The translations under genes and the position numbers were made by a program. Below, one piece after another: positions 60,291-64,000 of a DNA stretch of 64,000 nucleotides. The notes under the pieces were generated by a model that searched no databases, was not told the origin of the DNA, and saw nothing but the letters and a program-made list of their open reading frames with translations. Source of the DNA: an uncultured Lachnospiraceae bacterium (GTDB lineage Bacteria > Bacillota > Clostridia > Lachnospirales > Lachnospiraceae); contig CAJUNR010000027.1 of NCBI GenBank assembly GCA_910587765.1, positions 1 to 64,000 on the forward strand, read 5' to 3'. Within the stretch, counting starts at the first letter, position 1; every line of letters starts with the position of its first letter.

Positions 60291-60653
60291 ATGACCGTCA
60301 TTCAGTTAGGAACCATCGAAGCCCGCTTTGCGGAGATGATCTGGGAAAAGGAGCCGGTGACGACTTCGGAACTGGTAAAGCTGGCAGAAAAGACGTTTCA
60401 ATGGAAACGGACGACCACGCACACGGTGATCAAACGGCTGTGCGAAAAAGGACTGTTTCAGAATCAGAAAGGGACCGTGACAGCTCTGATCTCCCGGACG
60501 CAGTTTGCGTCCATGCAGAGCAGGACGTTTGTGGAGGATACCTTTGGCGGCTCCCTGCCGGCATTTCTTGCCGCGTTCACGCAGAACAGCGCCCTCACGC
60601 CCAAAGAGGCGGAGGAACTGCACCGGATCATTGATCAGGCAAAGGAGGAATGA
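60291..60653 (+). CDS. BlaI/MecI/CopY-type transcriptional repressor
   Basis: A 120-residue winged-helix repressor (LGTIEARFAEMIWEKEPVTT, TTTHTVIKRLCEKGLFQNQK) with a C-terminal dimerisation helix region. BlaI-type repressors are cut when a BlaR1-like sensor is triggered. It has AGGAGG upstream of the ATG at 60291 and sits on a matching operator. The sensor gene overlaps it by four bases. Confidence 0.92.
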   Translation: MTVIQLGTIEARFAEMIWEKEPVTTSELVKLAEKTFQWKRTTTHTVIKRLCEKGLFQNQKGTVTALISRTQFASMQSRTFVEDTFGGSLPAFLAAFTQNSALTPKEAEELHRIIDQAKEE

Positions 60654-62791
60654 ACATGGAAGCCGTTTTTTTAACCCTGCTGAACCGCAGCATTTCCGCC
60701 GGATGGCTTGTCCTCGCGGTTGTGATCCTGCGTTTCCTGCTGAAAAAGGCGCCCAAATGGGCAGTCTGCCTGCTCTGGGCCGTCGTAGCCGTCCGCCTGC
60801 TCTGTCCGTTTTCGCTGAAAAGCCCTCTCAGTCTCATTCCCAGCCCGGAGACGCTCAGCCCTTATACGATGCAGTTCTCACAGAACCCGGAGCTTGACAG
60901 CGGCATTCCTGCGCTGGACCGTGTCCTGAACCCGACCTTTCAGAAGGCGTTCACACCGTCCCCGTACGCCAGCGTCAACCCTCTACATATCTGGATCTTT
61001 TTCTGCAGCGTCCTGTGGGCGGCCGGTGTAGTCGTTCTGCTGCTCTGCGCGTGCGTCAGCTTCCTCGGCATCCGCAGAAAAGTACGGGAATCCATCCCCT
61101 TCCGGGATCATATCCGGCTCTGCGACGCGGTAAGTTCACCATTTATCCTCGGGATCATCCGCCCCCGGATCTACCTTCCCGCCGATATGGACGAGGAAGC
61201 GCTCGAACCCGTGCTGGCGCATGAACAGGCGCACCTGAAGCGCCTTGACCACTGGTGGAAGCCGCTTGCCTGTCTGCTGCTTACGGTTTACTGGTTTCAT
61301 CCGCTGATGTGGGCGGCCTGTATTCTGTTCTGCAGAGACATCGAGCTTGCCTGCGACGAAAAAGTGATCCGCGAGATGAACCTGGAAGAGAAGAAAGCCT
61401 ACTCCCACGCGCTGGTATCCTGCAGCCGGCAGCAGAAACGGATCGTCGCATGTCCCCTCGCGTTCGGCGAGATCGGAGTAAAGCAGCGCATCAACCGGAT
61501 TCTCCGCTATCAAAAGCCGGCTGCCTGGCTCCTGATCTTTGCGGCCGCGGCCTGCCTCGCGACCGCCGTCTGCTTCCTGACGGACCCTGAGGACGATGTC
61601 TTTTCTATCCGCATCGTCATTCCGGCAGGCAGTGAGCAGGAGTTTCATTATTCAGAACAGGAAATCTCTCCCGCCGGAAAATCGATCACTCTGTCCTGCG
61701 GAGACGGACTGGGAGATACGGAAATCCTGCTGGAACCAACAGAAGAGAAAGGAACTACCCACGGTCCCGCTTATCTGACTCCGGGTATGCCGGTGAAAAT
61801 GGAGATGGCATCGGAAAGAGACGCCTGGTTTCGGATCGGCGTCGCCGTAAGCAATCCGACGGAAGAGCCTCTGACCGTCTCCGTGGAAATAAAGGGCGTA
61901 CAGGTACGTGTCGCCGGCCCGCTGCCAGAAGCTGCCGGTTTAGCGGCCGGCGGCCAGGAACCGGACCACCATTCTCCCGGCGCTGCAGCCGATCCTTCCG
62001 GTGCGGATACAGATGCCGGCTCCGCGCAAACGGAAGAAGCCGCCGCGGCCTTTGCATTGGAACAGGCTGTCAGAACCGCAGTTCTGGAGCACAACGCGTC
62101 TTCCCGGACGGACTGTGATCTGGTATGCTGTGATTTTGTCCTGCTGGGAACCGAAAACCGGACGGCGGCGTCCAACGCTGCGGTTACCGTCTACGGCTGG
62201 GCCTTGTATCAGGAATATAATCTGTCGGAAACAGGAATCGAAGACACCGGCGGCAGTCATCTCCCCGTCGCACTGACTTTTGAAATAAATGAAAATGAAT
62301 ATCATTTAAAAGATTACTGGGAACCGAGGGACGGCAGTTATTTTGTACCGGATATCCGCAGCCGTTTCCCGGCTGAACTGGCCGCGGACGGCATCGACAG
62401 TCAGAAGTTTATCCTGCCGCAGATCCAGAATTGCTACCGGCAGGCGGTGGAATACGGCGGACTTGACGCCGACGCAATCATCAGCCGTCTATTGGACGCC
62501 ATATGCGAACCTTCGTCTTCCTCCGTCCCCCGGGATTATATTGATGCACACCGGCTGGAGTACCGGGAACTTACTTTTTATGGCGGCTGTACACTGCAAT
62601 ACTGCTTCCGCCGTTTCCGGCAGGGCGGAGAAACCGGACTGGAGGGCCGGATCATGGCTCTCGTGTGCGAAGAGCTGCTGCAGACGAAAGGAAAGTTGCC
62701 CGCCGACGCCGAAACTTCCGAAACCGGGCAATTCTGGTATGACACGCTCTATGCGCATGCTCCCAATCTGGTGGAGCCGTATCTCCCTTAA
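60650..62791 (+). CDS. M56-type (BlaR1-like) membrane sensor metallopeptidase
   Basis: A 713-residue protein. N-terminal membrane helices surround a zinc-protease domain with HEQAH (VLAHEQAHLKRLDHWWKPLA) and the downstream glutamate region ELACDEKVIREM. A membrane helix near residue 290-310 leads to an outside C-terminal domain of about 400 residues. Unlike BlaR1 the tail shows no obvious SxxK penicillin-binding motif set (no KTG seen), so the inducer is probably not a beta-lactam. Its cut releases the BlaI-type repressor next to it. No resistance gene follows; the terminator comes right after. Confidence 0.87.
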   Translation: MNMEAVFLTLLNRSISAGWLVLAVVILRFLLKKAPKWAVCLLWAVVAVRLLCPFSLKSPLSLIPSPETLSPYTMQFSQNPELDSGIPALDRVLNPTFQKAFTPSPYASVNPLHIWIFFCSVLWAAGVVVLLLCACVSFLGIRRKVRESIPFRDHIRLCDAVSSPFILGIIRPRIYLPADMDEEALEPVLAHEQAHLKRLDHWWKPLACLLLTVYWFHPLMWAACILFCRDIELACDEKVIREMNLEEKKAYSHALVSCSRQQKRIVACPLAFGEIGVKQRINRILRYQKPAAWLLIFAAAACLATAVCFLTDPEDDVFSIRIVIPAGSEQEFHYSEQEISPAGKSITLSCGDGLGDTEILLEPTEEKGTTHGPAYLTPGMPVKMEMASERDAWFRIGVAVSNPTEEPLTVSVEIKGVQVRVAGPLPEAAGLAAGGQEPDHHSPGAAADPSGADTDAGSAQTEEAAAAFALEQAVRTAVLEHNASSRTDCDLVCCDFVLLGTENRTAASNAAVTVYGWALYQEYNLSETGIEDTGGSHLPVALTFEINENEYHLKDYWEPRDGSYFVPDIRSRFPAELAADGIDSQKFILPQIQNCYRQAVEYGGLDADAIISRLLDAICEPSSSSVPRDYIDAHRLEYRELTFYGGCTLQYCFRRFRQGGETGLEGRIMALVCEELLQTKGKLPADAETSETGQFWYDTLYAHAPNLVEPYLP

Positions 62792-62800
62792 AAGGAGTCC

Positions 62801-62843
62801 GGGTTCTGCAATCCCCTATGCCAGGGGAAGCAGAACCCTTTTT
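62801..62843 (+). terminator. Terminator after the M56 sensor gene
   Basis: GGGTTCTGC (62801-62809) with GCAGAACCC (62830-62838), an inner CCCC/GGGG stem, and five T (62839-62843). Confidence 0.85.
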
Positions 62844-62920
62844 ATGCATACGGGATCATCGGCGTTAGGATCGTCTCTAATCGCCCATAACAAAATGTGG
62901 GGATCTGCCAGATAGTTCAT
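62816..62920 (-). pseudogene. Truncated PIN-domain (VapC-like) toxin fragment
   Basis: Starts MNYLADPHILLWAIRDDPNA, the N-terminus of PIN toxins (usual form MKYLLDTHILLW), but then runs into the terminator hairpin of the neighbouring operon and stops after 34 residues. The metal-binding Asp of the first motif is followed by Pro instead of Thr. It overlaps the antitoxin remnant's stop by three bases, the normal arrangement of such pairs. It cannot be a working toxin. Confidence 0.65.
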
Positions 62921-63030
62921 GTTCTCACTCCTTCAAACAACTCTGCAATTTCTTCATCCCATGCATCAAAATCTAGGGGATCCTCGATCAACTCTTTACC
63001 GATTCCAATTCTTTTAGAAACATCTGTCAT
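62917..63030 (-). pseudogene. Antitoxin remnant (Phd/YefM-like C-terminal part)
   Basis: A 37-residue frame MTDVSKRIGIGKELIEDPLD then FDAWDEEIAELFEGVRT. This is the toxin-binding C-terminus of Phd/VapB-type antitoxins (KRIGIAKG ... DEEIAELFEG). The DNA-binding N-terminus is missing: the sequence upstream runs into the end of the RibD-like gene in another frame. It is AT-richer than the main genome around it, as is the next gene. Confidence 0.6.
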
Positions 63031-63038
63031 CTTAGTGT

Positions 63039-63662
63039 CTAATACCTTTTGATCTTTTTTTGTAAAAAAACGGGATTCATGTCCGACAAAATCTGACCGG
63101 AAGTCATAAACCTGTCTCTTTCTTTAAAGACCATTCTTCGTATATAAATCAGATCGGTCATACCGTTATATGACTGTGTTTTAAGCAATCTCAGCTTAAT
63201 CTCACGCTCCGCATTTTCAAAAAGCCGGATACCGGAACCTAAAAGTGTCGGAATTACCGTAATATAATAGTAGTCTATCAGGTTCTCATTGACCAACTGC
63301 CGGATGAGATTCGCCCCTCCGCATATCCAGATATCTTTTCCATTTTCCTCCCGCAGCCCCTTCACCAAATCAACGGGATTGATATTTACAAAACGAATCT
63401 TCTCAGAAGAAGGACGCTCCCGATGCGTAACGACATAAGTTGTAAACTCATCATACACCCACTCCTGGGGAGAAAGTTCTGTAACAACCTGATGATACGT
63501 ATTCCAGCCCATTAAAACCGTATCAATATCCTTTACAAATTCTGAATATACGTCAATATTCTCATCGTCACTGCCCTAGCCTTCCAGCCAGTCGACGCTG
63601 CCCCTGCTGTCCGCAATATATCCGTCAAGACTCATCGCAATAAATAAACGGATCTTCCTCAT
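63039..63662 (-). pseudogene. RibD/dihydrofolate-reductase-like protein gene with an in-frame amber codon
   Basis: A frame from ATG 63662 (MRKIRLFIAMSLDGYIADSR, then VDWLEG) is stopped by TAG at 63576-63578 (codon 29), and resumes in the same frame as SDDENIDVYSEF and on to the end at 63039 (DTVLMGWNTYHQVV, ICGGANLIRQLVNENLIDYY and PTLLGSGIRLFE). Without the amber the protein would be about 207 residues, normal for the RibD_C/DHFR-like family, whose usual residue here is Gln or Gly. A single C-to-T change (CAG to TAG) explains it. An N-terminally truncated 157-residue product could start at 63512. It is AT-richer than its neighbours. Confidence 0.75.
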
Positions 63663-63714
63663 GCCGTTTTATCCTCCAGACCGAAACCGATATTTTATCA
63701 TTGAAATTGTATCT

Positions 63715-64000
63715 TCAAATCCGGCTCTTCGGCGCGAAAACCTGCCGGATCAGTTCCTCCGGAATGCCGATCGGCGCCACCTCCACCGTTCCCGCATATT
63801 CCTTTCCTTCTCCCCGTGTAAGCCCGAATTTGGAGCAGGTAAAGGTCACAGTCCAGTCCGCCCGGACCGCCTCTCCGAGGACATTTCCCGTATCCCCGTC
63901 GATTCCGGACGGAATGTCGCAGGAAACCACCGGGCACCGCGCTTCGTTCATCCGGCGGACCGCCGATAAAAAGTCCCCCGTTATGGGACGCTTCAATCCT
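63715..64000 (-). CDS. NAD(P)H-hydrate epimerase domain (YjeF N-terminal), C-terminal part
   Basis: Open from the window edge to a stop at 63715 (about 95 residues). GLKRPITGDFL, VSCDIPSGIDGDTGNVLGEA and the ending PIGIPEELIRQ match the C-terminal half of the YjeF_N domain, which repairs damaged NAD(P)HX. The start lies outside the window, and a fused or separate dehydratase domain cannot be judged. The stop here shows there is no dehydratase domain after the epimerase domain. Confidence 0.85.
   Translation of the reverse strand, partial: GLKRPITGDFLSAVRRMNEARCPVVSCDIPSGIDGDTGNVLGEAVRADWTVTFTCSKFGLTRGEGKEYAGTVEVAPIGIPEELIRQVFAPKSRI

Noticed and set aside
63576..63578. Amber codon read as pyrrolysine
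   Set aside because: Single change from CAG in a family that does not use pyrrolysine and no pyl genes in view; a mutation is simpler.

Overview
The window looks like a chromosomal segment of an acetogenic, GC-rich Lachnospiraceae-type Firmicute. The evidence is a Wood-Ljungdahl carbonyl-branch operon (acsB, two cooC-type ATPases, cooS, cooT) beside an acetogen-type methylenetetrahydrofolate reductase operon (rnfC2-metV-metF). Other pointers are AGGAGG-like ribosome binding sites, the order pyrH-frr-uppS-cdsA-dxr-rseP, several ECF sigma/anti-sigma pairs, a CD1871A-type CXXC micro-protein and XXXLXXG heptad-repeat/MMPL proteins. The species cannot be named from sequence reading alone. No rRNA, tRNA, CRISPR array, prophage or intact insertion sequence was recognised.

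Layout. 1-9.2 kb, all minus strand: rnfC2 (fused to a MetV-like domain)-metV-metF, a terminator, then a second promoter driving a histidine-rich metal protein, cooT, a 46-residue ORF, cooC, cooS, a second cooC and the start of acsB. The second promoter has a CsoR/RcnR-like G/C dyad in its spacer. 9.2-14.6 kb: an uncharacterised acyl-activating cluster (SCP2-like protein, alpha/beta hydrolase, stand-alone condensation domain, acyl carrier protein, AMP-forming ligase) with a divergent TetR gene and two matched operators. 14.7-17.4 kb: ECF sigma/anti-sigma pair and a coiled-coil hypothetical. 17.4-25.1 kb: the conserved run pyrH-frr-uppS-cdsA-dxr-rseP, then dtd, maf and a response-regulator/alarmone-synthetase fusion. 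25.3-28.6 kb: glgA and a divergent ABC-F gene.

28.7-33.6 kb: heptad-repeat lipoprotein plus MMPL/RND permease behind a promoter with two TetR-type palindromes. 34-35.7 kb: second ECF pair. 35.8-38.8 kb: C39-like peptidase, ATP-grasp ligase and M20 peptidase in one tight operon. 38.9-46.2 kb: galE with a cysteine-less EIIB-like protein, then a run of radical-SAM protein, DUF2344 protein, RNase G and Prp without L21/L27, preceded by a large membrane protein. 46.3-50.3 kb: GNAT, HAD phosphatase, GlsB-like protein, and an extracytoplasmic redox set (TlpA-like lipoprotein, CD1871A-type CXXC peptide, membrane 4Fe-4S protein). 50.4-53.7 kb: FlxA-like protein, AgrC/LytTR two-component system, Nudix hydrolase. 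53.8-58 kb: third ECF/anti-sigma pair with two FtsX-like permeases and no ATPase. 58-62.8 kb: YyaL-type thioredoxin-domain protein and a BlaI/BlaR1-type repressor and sensor under a 40-base dyad. 62.8-64 kb: a decayed toxin-antitoxin pair, a RibD/DHFR-like gene interrupted by an amber codon, and the end of an NAD(P)HX epimerase gene.

Dispersed intergenic palindromes of at least two kinds recur through the window. The best candidates for undescribed biology are the condensation-domain/ACP/ligase cluster, the receiver-alarmone-synthetase fusion, the C39/ATP-grasp/M20 operon, and the metal-handling head of the CO dehydrogenase operon.
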